Positions 1 to 7,159 of a stretch of DNA of 34,051 nucleotides are shown in pieces. This stretch comes from an uncultured Candidatus Woesearchaeota archaeon (GTDB lineage Archaea > Nanobdellota > Nanobdellia > UBA10117). Every line of letters begins with the position of its first letter. Position 1 is the stretch's first letter. Location: positions 67,968-102,018 of the forward strand of contig CAIPHS010000005.1 in the NCBI GenBank assembly GCA_903864915.1. The letters run 5' to 3'. The translations under genes were made by a program, and so were the position numbers. The notes below the pieces were generated by a model. The model saw only the letters and a program-made list of their open reading frames with translations, was not told the origin of the DNA and did not search any database.

Positions 1-1025
1 GTCATATGCTCTGTCTCGGGCACGATGTAATTCTGCGCATCTATGACATTATCAAGGAAATGAATGCTCTTGCGTATGGTTTCCTGCAAAAGATTCCAGT
101 TAATCTCGAAATTCTTGCCGACTTTCTTCAACATTTTTGGCAGGTTTATCGATCCAAGGTTGCATGATTCGTATGGATGCAGTGGCTGCTCGCCGCAGGG
201 GTTTGTAGCTTCTATATCCCCAATGTGGCTTGTAGGATTTCTCCTGTTGATTTCATCCAAAAATATTACTCCAGGGTCACCAGTCTGCCACGCGCGGTTG
301 ATGATCATATTCCAAACGCCTCTTGCATTAAGACTGCTAACCACTCCATTTGTTCTCGGATTAATCAAATCATAATCCTGATTTTTTCGCACAGCTTGCA
401 TGAATTTATCCGTGACTGCAACTGACAGGTTAAAGTTCCTTAGCTCGCATGGCTCGGATTTTGCAGTTATGAACTCTATTACGTCTGGATGATCCACTCT
501 GAGAACGCCCATGTTGGCACCCCTGCGTTTTCCGCCTGCTTTAATGACCTCTGTTGCCTTGTCAAACAAAGTTGCAAATGATACTGGGCCGGATGCCACA
601 CCTTTTGTGCTGAGAACCATATCACCTTTCGGCCTTAATCTTGAGAACGAGAAGCCTGTGCCACCAGCACCTTTCTGAATCATTGCTGCGTCATGCAGGG
701 ATTTGAAAATCTCATCCAAAGAATCTGGAACAGGGATGACAAAACAGGCAGACAACAGGCCCAATTTTGTACCTGCATTCATTAATGTTGGCGTATTAGG
801 TATAAACTCCAAGTCAGCCATCAGCTCAAAAAATTCTTCCTCGGTTTTCCTGATTTCTGCAGAGCTGACGCCATAGTTCTTATCAACTACGGCAATTGCC
901 TTGGCAACACGCCTGAAAAGCTGCACAGGAGTCTCTATTATGTTGCCATCCTTGTCTTTCAAGAGATATCTTCGCTGGAGAACTGTAAGAGCGTTAAGAC
1001 CTAAGTTAAGCTCGTCACTGGCCAT
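1..1025 (-). CDS. Adenosylcobalamin-dependent ribonucleotide reductase paralogue, N-terminal part (cut by window edge)
   Basis: The first 341 residues of a class II (B12-dependent) ribonucleotide reductase large chain, which reduces ribonucleotides to deoxyribonucleotides; the rest lies beyond the left edge. The N-terminal ATP-cone-like start is followed by the alpha-barrel. Key residues are visible: the first redox cysteine in LSACFVIP (about C94), the NPCGEQPL motif with radical cysteine about C277 and glutamate about E279, and the partner cysteine in PYESCNLGSINL (about C288). The ATG at 1025 is chosen because the TATA-like GCTTTAAATTCC lies about 25-33 bases upstream, implying a leaderless message. 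It sits 31 bases after nth and points the same way as the full-length nrdJ at 2483-4939, which it resembles throughout. Whether it keeps a C-terminal zinc ribbon cannot be seen. Confidence 0.93.
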   Translation of the reverse strand, partial: MASDELNLGLNALTVLQRRYLLKDKDGNIIETPVQLFRRVAKAIAVVDKNYGVSSAEIRKTEEEFFELMADLEFIPNTPTLMNAGTKLGLLSACFVIPVPDSLDEIFKSLHDAAMIQKGAGGTGFSFSRLRPKGDMVLSTKGVASGPVSFATLFDKATEVIKAGGKRRGANMGVLRVDHPDVIEFITAKSEPCELRNFNLSVAVTDKFMQAVRKNQDYDLINPRTNGVVSSLNARGVWNMIINRAWQTGDPGVIFLDEINRRNPTSHIGDIEATNPCGEQPLHPYESCNLGSINLPKMLKKVGKNFEINWNLLQETIRKSIHFLDNVIDAQNYIVPETEHM

Positions 1026-1056
1026 GCATAAGAAACGAAAAAGCGGAATTTAAAGC

Positions 1057-1674
1057 TTACTTACTGCTCAACGATGCAAGTAATTTTTTCTTGTCTCTGC
1101 CAGGGACATCTTGGCCCCAGCGGACGAAGATGTAATTGATATCTGCCCAGTATTTCTTTGGCACGAACTTTTTCAGCTCCCTTTCAGTCTGCTCGGGTGT
1201 TTTTGTTTTTACCAGGCCAAGAACATTTGACAGCCTGTGAACGTGCGTGTCAACCGCGATAGCTGGCTTTCTATGGACTTCAAGAATCACTATGTTTGCA
1301 GTCTTCCTGCCGACGCCAGGAATTTTTGTCAGTTGCTCCATTTTGCTAGGAAGCTTTCCTTTGAACTTGGAAATTATAAATTTTGCAGCTTCAATTACGT
1401 GCTTGGCCTTTGTTTTGTTATAGTTTAAACTTTTGAATATCTTAAGAACATCCAAGTATTTAGCGCCAGCCAGCTTGGATAGTGTTGGGTATTTTCTAAA
1501 TAAGGATTCAGCAATCGGGATTGTTGTAGTATCGCGGCTTTGGGCAGACATTATAGTTGCAATCAACGTCTGCCAGTGCTCTTTCCAGTCTTCTGCTGCA
1601 AGCCTTCGCTCATCAAGCCCATATTTTGCCTTGGCTTTCCTGAAGATATTCAGAAAGTAAGCCTGCTTATCCAT
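1057..1674 (-). CDS. nth: Endonuclease III (DNA glycosylase/AP lyase) lacking the Fe-S cluster
   Basis: A base-excision-repair enzyme of the HhH-GPD family that removes oxidised pyrimidines and nicks abasic sites. At 205 residues it is near the usual family length. The helix-hairpin-helix is seen as LTKIPGVGRKTANIVILEV (residues 115-133) with the catalytic lysine about K124; the catalytic aspartate is about D142 in AVDTHVHRLSNVLGL. The four cysteines that hold the 4Fe-4S cluster at the C-terminus of bacterial Nth are absent: after WADINYIFVRWGQ the chain ends in a basic tail with no cysteine. The start codon overlaps the stop of the upstream ZIP gene by one base (TGATG), so translation is probably coupled. 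Cluster-free members of the family are known, but the loss is worth noting. Confidence 0.93.
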   Translation of the reverse strand: MDKQAYFLNIFRKAKAKYGLDERRLAAEDWKEHWQTLIATIMSAQSRDTTTIPIAESLFRKYPTLSKLAGAKYLDVLKIFKSLNYNKTKAKHVIEAAKFIISKFKGKLPSKMEQLTKIPGVGRKTANIVILEVHRKPAIAVDTHVHRLSNVLGLVKTKTPEQTERELKKFVPKKYWADINYIFVRWGQDVPGRDKKKLLASLSSK

Positions 1675-2444
1675 CAGACTCCGAAAAATTCACTAAGAGC
1701 AACCATGATTGCTATGCCTGCAATCATTATTATCGTCTGGACTATTATATCTTGGAGCTTTACAGCTTCGTGTTTGAGTTCAGGCATCAAGTCAGATGCT
1801 GCGATGTAGATGAAACCACCAGCTGCAAAGGCTATGAGGGGATAAAGTTTTGCCTGTACTAAATAACTTGAGAAAAAGACTACGAATGCGCCGACGAACG
1901 TTGCCGATGCAGATGCGAAATTATACCAGAATATCTTATTCTTTGGATATTTTGCGTGCAGCATAACGCTGAAATCGCCAATCTCCTGGGGCATTTCATG
2001 CAAAAATACTGCAAGTGTAGTTATCAGACCTAAAGGCGCGCTGAAAAGATAAGTTGCTGCGATAATAACTCCGTCTATGAAATTATGTACTGTATCGCCT
2101 ATCATCAACAGAGGAACGTAATATGCTAGGGGCTTCTTCAAATGATGTTCTCGCTCGTGGTTATGGTGATGATGATGCCAAACTAACGCTCTTTCCGTTA
2201 TGGAAAAAACAACTATGCCCACCAGAACATAAAGAAAAGCATACTTGCTCAACCCTGCTGCTTCAGGTATTAAATCAAATAGTGCTGAGCCTAACAAAGC
2301 ACCAACTGCGAATGATATGAAAAAATGAGAAAGTTTTCGTGCCCACGCTTCTTTCCAAAGCAAAATGACGCCGCCAATCAGGCCGCAGAAGCTTCCTAAA
2401 AAGCATAATGCCAGCATGTACGGTATTTGTGCAAGACTAGTCAT
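1674..2444 (-). CDS. ZIP-family divalent metal transporter
   Basis: An integral membrane protein of 256 residues with about eight hydrophobic segments, expected to import zinc or iron into the cytoplasm. Diagnostic ZIP motifs are present: HNFIDGVIIA in the fourth segment and HEMPQEIGDFSVML in the fifth, which together form the binuclear metal site. Between segments three and four lies a histidine-rich loop (WHHHHHNHEREHH), the usual cytosolic metal-sensing loop. A TATA-like GATTTATTAATTC lies roughly 25 bases before the ATG, so the message may be leaderless although nrdJ ends only 38 bases upstream. The stop overlaps the nth start. The metal cannot be decided from sequence. Confidence 0.93.
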   Translation of the reverse strand: MTSLAQIPYMLALCFLGSFCGLIGGVILLWKEAWARKLSHFFISFAVGALLGSALFDLIPEAAGLSKYAFLYVLVGIVVFSITERALVWHHHHHNHEREHHLKKPLAYYVPLLMIGDTVHNFIDGVIIAATYLFSAPLGLITTLAVFLHEMPQEIGDFSVMLHAKYPKNKIFWYNFASASATFVGAFVVFFSSYLVQAKLYPLIAFAAGGFIYIAASDLMPELKHEAVKLQDIIVQTIIMIAGIAIMVALSEFFGV

Positions 2445-2482
2445 GATTGAACATCAAAAAGTGAATTAATAAATCTAACCCA

Positions 2483-4939
2483 CTAGCCGCATCTTGAGAA
2501 ACCACAGCCGTGGCATACCATGCAGCCTTCGCTCATTTCAAGTATTCCCTGGCATTCTGGGCATTCCGGCAATACGCCCGCGTCTGCTACGGAAATGCGG
2601 CCATTTTTTGGCTTTGCTTGCTGCTCCAGTTTCTGCTGGTTTGGGTTTTCCTCTGCAAATTCAGTTATCTGTGTCTGCCCCTTGTTGACGTGCATCGCAA
2701 GAACTTTTGAAATGGCATCAGGTATCGAATGGATTATTCCCATCTTGCTGACAGTTGGCATGGGCCCGCGTATGCCTTTGATCTGCTCCACAATCTCTTC
2801 AGGGTTTATGCCTGACCTCAGCGCAAGAGACACCAGCCTGCAGATTGCCTCGCACTTTGCAGACAGGACGCCACCACTCTTGCCAATTGTTGCAAAAAGT
2901 TCGAAGGGATTTCCCTTATCATCATTGTTAATTGTGATGTAAAGATTTCCATAACCAGTCTTGACCTTGTAGGTCTTCCCAGTCATGACTTCAGGCCTGT
3001 CTTTCGGCGTGGAAGTTATTACTTGAGGCTGCGGCACGGCAGTGGGCGCATCTTTCTTGACAGTTATTACCTGGACCTGTCTTGAGCCATCCCTGTAAAC
3101 AGTGAGGCCTTTGCATCCGCCAGTCCACGCAAGCAAATATGTTTTCAAAATGTCTTCTTTTGTTGCTGAATTCTGGAAGTTAATAGTCTTTGAAACTGCA
3201 TTGTCTGTATACTTCTGGAAGGCTGCCTGCATCCTTATGTGGTCTTCCGGCGTCAAATTGTGAGCTGTCACAAAAACCTTGCGCACATCCTCAGGAATTT
3301 CCTTCAGGTTCTGCACGCTGAACGTCTTTGTAAGCTCTTTCATCAATTCCTCAGAGTAGAATCCCCTTTCCTTAGCAATCCTTTCAAAATAAGGGTTGCA
3401 CTCATATAATGTAAAAGTCGGAGTGTGCCTTTCATAAGCGATTGCAAACAACGGCTCCACACCTTGTGAAGCATTTGCTATTACAGCAATTGTCCCTGTC
3501 GGGGCTATGGTTGTACAGGTGGCATTTCGCTGGCCATGCTTGGCAATCTGCTCTCTGACAAAATTCCAGTCAAGCTGGGAATCAGACCTTCCATACATCC
3601 CTTTTAGGACTTCAGGATCCTTGAACACTGAATTTTCAAAGTTCGGGAAGGCTCCCCTATCCTTTGCCAGCTCCACAGAAGCCAAGTGAGCATGATAATT
3701 GATGAATTCCATAACCCTCTCGCCAAGCTTGAAAGCCTTGTCAGAGTTGTAAGGTATTCCCAGAAGAATCAGCATGTCTGCCCAGCCCATTATACCCATG
3801 CCTATTTTCCTATTACCATTTTTGGTTAATTGCCTGATGACGGTAAGAGGATAATTATTCATGTCCACAACATTATCCATTATCCTTACAGCCATGTACG
3901 CTGTGTCCTTCAGCTTGTCCCAGATTATTGTTCCATTCTCAACAAACTTTCCAAGATTAATTGAACCTAAATTACAGGACTCGTAGGGCAACAAGGGCTG
4001 TTCACCACAGGGGTTTGTGCTTTCAATAATGCCTATTGCAGGGGTTGGGTTTGTCTCTGGCATGTTGAGCTTGTCTATGAAAATAATTCCAGGCTCACCA
4101 TTAAGCCAGGCATTCTCTGCAATCAACCTAAAAACCGCCCTTGCGCGCTTCCTGCCGACAACCTCTTTCTTATGCGGCGAGATAATTTCATATTCCTCAT
4201 CTTTCTCAAAAGCATCCATGAATTTGTCAGTTATCGCGATTGAGATGTTGAAGTTTGAAATTTCCCCTTCAGTGTTCTTGCATGTCACGAATTTCTCAAC
4301 ATCGGGATGATCAACTCTCAAAATACCCATGTTGGCTCCCCTTCTTGTTCCACCTTGCTTGATTGCTTCTGTTGAAGCATTGAGAACTTTAAGCCAGGAA
4401 ATCGGTCCGGAAGCCTCCCTTCCTGTTGACTTTACAATTGCGCCAGATTCCCTGCATCTTGAGAACGAGAATCCTGTGCCTCCTCCGGTCTTGTGGATTA
4501 CCGCAGTGTTTTTTACGGTGTCAAAAATGGCATCTTTTGATTCCTCATCACCTATTGAATCTGCAATCGGCAGGACAAAGCAGCCTGATAACTGCTGCAT
4601 CTTCCTTCCCGCATTCATCAATGTAGGGGAATTCGGAAGGAATTCCATAGACATCATCAGTTTGTGGAACTTGTCTGCCCATTCCTTCACAAGCTCCTTC
4701 TTTTTCGGGTCCTGGTCAATCAGCTTGTAAAGCTCTTCCTTGGGCATATCTGTATCAAGATTGTATTTATAGAAAACCTCTGCGCTTGCAAGGTTCCAGG
4801 CAACGCGCCAAAACATCTCTTCCGGCGTTTCAACAACTTCTCCGTCGTTATTTCTTCCCAAATACCTCTTTTCCAGAACTGTTAATGATGAAGGAGACAA
4901 TCCTAACAAGTTTTCGTATTTTTCAAGGCTAAAGGCCAA
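2483..4939 (-). CDS. nrdJ: Vitamin B12-dependent ribonucleoside reductase, full length, TTG start
   Basis: Class II ribonucleotide reductase of 818 residues using adenosylcobalamin to make its thiyl radical. Visible residues: redox cysteine C120 in LSGCFVLP; N309, radical C311 and E313 in STNPCGEQPL; partner cysteine C322 in ESCNLGSINL; phosphate-binding CTTIAPTGTIAV. The C-terminal part has a TSCPD-like domain (around residues 655-750, with SGGVLSAKCEAICRLVSLA) and ends in a Cys-rich zinc ribbon (residues 793-818) whose last two cysteines, CGFSRCG, probably act as the shuttle pair that re-reduces the active site. The TTG start is supported by GGGGGTG eight bases upstream and by homology of the N-terminus with the paralogue at 1-1025. 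A TATA box and repeats lie upstream. Confidence 0.96.
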   Translation of the reverse strand: MAFSLEKYENLLGLSPSSLTVLEKRYLGRNNDGEVVETPEEMFWRVAWNLASAEVFYKYNLDTDMPKEELYKLIDQDPKKKELVKEWADKFHKLMMSMEFLPNSPTLMNAGRKMQQLSGCFVLPIADSIGDEESKDAIFDTVKNTAVIHKTGGGTGFSFSRCRESGAIVKSTGREASGPISWLKVLNASTEAIKQGGTRRGANMGILRVDHPDVEKFVTCKNTEGEISNFNISIAITDKFMDAFEKDEEYEIISPHKKEVVGRKRARAVFRLIAENAWLNGEPGIIFIDKLNMPETNPTPAIGIIESTNPCGEQPLLPYESCNLGSINLGKFVENGTIIWDKLKDTAYMAVRIMDNVVDMNNYPLTVIRQLTKNGNRKIGMGIMGWADMLILLGIPYNSDKAFKLGERVMEFINYHAHLASVELAKDRGAFPNFENSVFKDPEVLKGMYGRSDSQLDWNFVREQIAKHGQRNATCTTIAPTGTIAVIANASQGVEPLFAIAYERHTPTFTLYECNPYFERIAKERGFYSEELMKELTKTFSVQNLKEIPEDVRKVFVTAHNLTPEDHIRMQAAFQKYTDNAVSKTINFQNSATKEDILKTYLLAWTGGCKGLTVYRDGSRQVQVITVKKDAPTAVPQPQVITSTPKDRPEVMTGKTYKVKTGYGNLYITINNDDKGNPFELFATIGKSGGVLSAKCEAICRLVSLALRSGINPEEIVEQIKGIRGPMPTVSKMGIIHSIPDAISKVLAMHVNKGQTQITEFAEENPNQQKLEQQAKPKNGRISVADAGVLPECPECQGILEMSEGCMVCHGCGFSRCG

Positions 4940-4947
4940 ACTACTAG

Positions 4948-4954
4948 CACCCCC
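4948..4954 (-). promoter_or_regulatory. Shine-Dalgarno site deciding the nrdJ TTG start
   Basis: On the minus strand GGGGGTG lies eight bases before TTG at 4939. The GTG contained in it is out of frame, so the site supports TTG as the real start. Confidence 0.6.
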
Positions 4955-4982
4955 AATTGACCTAACTTGAACATCTAAAATT

Positions 4983-4991
4983 GTTTATAAG
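4983..4991 (-). promoter_or_regulatory. TATA box of nrdJ
   Basis: Minus strand CTTATAAAC, about 45 bases before the TTG start. With initiation 25 or so bases downstream, the leader would be about 20 bases and include the Shine-Dalgarno site. Confidence 0.5.
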
Positions 4992-5010
4992 CATTTATTC
5001 ACTCAAGTAC

Positions 5011-5025
5011 ACAATTCGCAATTGT
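5011..5025. promoter_or_regulatory. Perfect inverted repeat upstream of the nrdJ TATA box
   Basis: ACAATT-CGC-AATTGT, six-base arms with a three-base spacer, 20 bases upstream of the nrdJ TATA box. Position and symmetry suit an operator for a dimeric regulator. It overlaps one of the two CAATTGTTT direct repeats. No regulator is identified. Confidence 0.4.
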
Positions 5026-5126
5026 TTGTTCAAGCATACAAGTTTTAGCGTCTCTGCGGACCTGTTTTAAAACACAAATTGAAAATCGGACAACGTGACT
5101 TCAAAAAAATCCAATTGTTTACTCAA
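5019..5126 (+). repeat. Pair of imperfect direct repeats between nrdJ and rps10
   Basis: CAATTGTTTGTTCAA at 5019-5033 and CAATTGTTTACTCAA at 5112-5126 match at 13 of 15 bases. A shorter AATTGTTT copy lies at 4979-4986. A 12-base palindrome TGTTTTAAAACA sits between them at 5063-5074. These may be regulatory sites; they are too few for a CRISPR array. Confidence 0.45.
5103..5109 (-). terminator. Oligo-T stretch after rps10
   Basis: Seven T residues on the minus strand about 26 bases after the rps10 stop. Archaeal RNA polymerase commonly terminates on such runs without a hairpin. Confidence 0.4.
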
Positions 5127-5134
5127 AACTACAC

Positions 5135-5443
5135 TTACTCTATGATTTGAATCTCTATGTTGACATCCTGCGGTATGGGGACTCTCATAACCAGATGCAA
5201 TGCCCTCTCATCTGCTGCCAAATCAATCATGCTCTTGTGGATTCGCATTTCCCACCTGTCGTAAGTCTCTGTTCCTTCACCGTTAGTGCTTTTTCTGGTA
5301 GATATGACTAGCTTTTTTGTAGGAAGATGAATAGGCCCGGAAAAGGCAACGCCGACTTTTTTTGCTATCTCGGTGATCTGATTAACTACACCGTTCAGTT
5401 TGTTTATGTCTGTGCTGTAAAGCTTTATTCTTGCTTTCGGCAT
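5135..5443 (-). CDS. rps10: Small ribosomal subunit protein uS10
   Basis: A 102-residue protein of the uS10 family, part of the 30S head. Typical features are the MPKARIKLYST opening strand, GPIHLPTKKLVIST in the extended loop that reaches into the head, WEMRIHKSMIDL, and a C-terminal strand PQDVNIEIQIIE. Length is normal for archaea. In many archaea this gene directly follows EF-1A as the end of the str cluster; here it still lies downstream of EF-1A on the same strand, but a reverse-strand small gene separates them and it has its own TATA (GCCTTTTAAAACG near 5498-5510). AAGGAA lies three bases before the ATG. Confidence 0.97.
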   Translation of the reverse strand: MPKARIKLYSTDINKLNGVVNQITEIAKKVGVAFSGPIHLPTKKLVISTRKSTNGEGTETYDRWEMRIHKSMIDLAADERALHLVMRVPIPQDVNIEIQIIE

Positions 5444-5458
5444 ATTTCCTTCAAACTA

Positions 5459-5474
5459 CGCATATGTCTATGCG
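5459..5474 (-). promoter_or_regulatory. Inverted repeat at the rps10 transcription start
   Basis: CGCATA-TGTC-TATGCG, six-base arms around four bases. The rps10 TATA at about 5500-5508 would place initiation near 5475-5480, so the repeat would form a hairpin at or very near the 5' end of the leader, 15 bases before the start codon. Confidence 0.35.
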
Positions 5475-5580
5475 AAGCTGAATTAGCCTAAATTTGACGT
5501 TTTAAAAGGCTTTTGGAGATGGGTAAGATAAAGCTTAAAATAAACTATTAAGCTTCTCGTAATACTAGAAAGTGTGAGTA

Positions 5581-5778
5581 ATGGCAAAAAAATCAACCAA
5601 TACAAAATATAAAGGAATAATACTTGTAATAGCAGCCGCACTCCTGGTAATAATTGTGGACGTAAACTATTTTCGTGGGGCATCAATGTTTTACAGCCGT
5701 CTCGCATTCAATGTTGGTGTAGCTATATGTATGATAATTATCTATTATAAAATAATCTTAGGTAGCAAAAGAAAATAG
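5581..5778 (+). CDS. Small two-segment membrane protein, unknown function
   Basis: A 65-residue protein with a basic start (MAKKSTNTKYKG), a first membrane segment (IILVIAAALLVIIVDV, about 13-28), a short loop NYFRGASMFYSR, a second segment (LAFNVGVAICMIIIYYKIIL, about 41-60) and a basic tail GSKRK. This alternation of basic ends and hydrophobic helices looks like a genuine membrane protein. A TATA-like GCTTAAAATAAAC lies about 40 bases upstream. It is read opposite to EF-1A and rps10 and splits that conserved pair. I do not recognise a family. The overlapping minus-strand frame is less convincing. Confidence 0.6.
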   Translation: MAKKSTNTKYKGIILVIAAALLVIIVDVNYFRGASMFYSRLAFNVGVAICMIIIYYKIILGSKRK

Positions 5779-5809
5779 GTTAAAATAAAATGAAAAATAA
5801 GTGAAGAAC

Positions 5810-7084
5810 TTACTTCTTCACTAAGTCTATGACCATTCCTGCAGCTACAGTCCTGCCCATGTCTCTGATGGCGAACTTGGCCATCTGTGGGAAGTCACTG
5901 TGCTTTTCTATGCAAAATGGGGTCAATGGTTCCACTACAATCTCAGCCATGTCTCCATTCTTGATGAAGTCTGGCTTTTCCTGTGAGGTCTGTCCTGTCT
6001 TAGGGTCAAATTTTCTCTTGATTTCCTTTATTCTGCAGGAAACCTGCGCAGTGTGGCAGTGGAATACCGGTGCATAACCAGGAGTTATAACAGTTGGGTG
6101 GTTTAACACAGCGATCTTTGCTGTGAACTCTTTTGCAACTGTAGGTGGGTTGTCGGGGTGTCCCATAACGTCGCCACGCTTCATGTCTTCCTTGCCTATG
6201 CCCCTGATGTTAATTCCAACATTGTCACCAGGTTCTGCCTGAGGCATTTGTTCGTGGTGCATTTCTATGGATTTCACTTCGCCCTGCTTGCCAGAAGGCA
6301 TTACAATAATCTTGTCATTTACCTTCAAGATGCCTGTTTCAACTCTTCCTACAGGAACTGTTCCTATACCGGTTATGGTATAAACATCCTGTATTGGCAT
6401 TCTCAAAGCCAGGTTGAGTGGTTTTTCAGGAGGAGCCAATGCGTCAAAGGCACCTAATAGAGTAGGGCCCTTGTACCAAGGCATCTGTGCTGATGGCTTG
6501 TCGATGTTCTCTCCAAATTGCGCTGAAATTGGTATAACTGGCACTTTTGTTATGTCCCATCCAATTGTTTTCAGCAACTTCTGGACATCTGCCTTGACTT
6601 CATTGTAACGCTTCTCGTCGTATTTGGCCATGTCCATCTTGTTCAGAGCCACGATCATCTGAGCTACGCCCAATGTCTTTGCAAGGAATACGTGTTCCTT
6701 GGTCTGTTCCATTACACCTTCGCCTGCATTTGAAGAAATTACAAGCAAGGCTGCATCAGCTTGTGATGTGCCTGTAATCATGTTCTTGATGAAGTCCTTG
6801 TGCCCTGGTGCGTCTATAATTGTGAAGTAGTATTTTGGTGTCTCGAATTCCTGGTATGACAAGTCTATAGTTACACCACGTTCACGCTCTTCCTTGACTT
6901 TGTCCATTACGAACGCAAACTCGAAACCAACTTTGCCGTATTCTGCAGCCAGCTTCTTCAGGTCTGCCAGCTCTTTTTCTGTCAGCTTTCCGCTGTTGTA
7001 TAAAATTCGGCCTACAGTGGTCGATTTTCCATGGTCTACATGACCTATAACTACCAAATTGACGTGTGGTTTTCCTTTTGCCAT
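5810..7084 (-). CDS. tuf: Translation elongation factor EF-1A (aEF1A)
   Basis: The GTPase that delivers aminoacyl-tRNA to the ribosome; 424 residues, typical of archaea. GTP-binding motifs are in order: G1 GHVDHGKST (14-22), switch I with [13 protein letters not shown]3 DAPGH (91-95), G4 NKMD (148-151) and G5 around SAQ (about 187). Domains II and III follow, with archaeal-type [13 protein letters not shown] and [15 protein letters not shown]. The HVDHGKST form and [11 protein letters not shown] are archaeal/eukaryotic rather than bacterial EF-Tu. The message probably has a short leader with AGAGGAA before the ATG, and its own TATA in the gap after EF-2. Confidence 0.98.
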   Translation of the reverse strand: MAKGKPHVNLVVIGHVDHGKSTTVGRILYNSGKLTEKELADLKKLAAEYGKVGFEFAFVMDKVKEERERGVTIDLSYQEFETPKYYFTIIDAPGHKDFIKNMITGTSQADAALLVISSNAGEGVMEQTKEHVFLAKTLGVAQMIVALNKMDMAKYDEKRYNEVKADVQKLLKTIGWDITKVPVIPISAQFGENIDKPSAQMPWYKGPTLLGAFDALAPPEKPLNLALRMPIQDVYTITGIGTVPVGRVETGILKVNDKIIVMPSGKQGEVKSIEMHHEQMPQAEPGDNVGINIRGIGKEDMKRGDVMGHPDNPPTVAKEFTAKIAVLNHPTVITPGYAPVFHCHTAQVSCRIKEIKRKFDPKTGQTSQEKPDFIKNGDMAEIVVEPLTPFCIEKHSDFPQMAKFAIRDMGRTVAAGMVIDLVKK

Positions 7085-7090
7085 TTTCAG

Positions 7091-7130
7091 TTCCTCTTAC
7101 AGTATGACTAAGTTAGAGTTGCTTTAAAAG
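7091..7130 (-). promoter_or_regulatory. EF-1A promoter and Shine-Dalgarno site
   Basis: Minus strand CTTTTAAAGC at 7121-7130 is the likely TATA box, 37-46 bases before the ATG. AGAGGAA at 7091-7097 lies six bases before the ATG. The site is between EF-2 and EF-1A, so the two can be transcribed separately. Confidence 0.5.
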
Positions 7131-7159
7131 GGTATTTTTTAAGCTTTGTGGATGGCCTA

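Noticed and set aside
64-425. Plus-strand open frames over the left-edge reductase gene
   Set aside because: They overlap the strongly conserved minus-strand nrdJ-like frame, and their translations have no coherent features.
4979-5126. CAATTGTTT repeats as a CRISPR remnant
   Set aside because: Only two good copies with unequal spacing, no spacer structure and no cas genes nearby.
5483-5707. Minus-strand open frame of 74 codons with hydrophobic residues
   Set aside because: It lies opposite the better two-helix reading at 5581-5778, covers the rps10 promoter and has irregular composition; it looks like the antisense shadow of the membrane protein.
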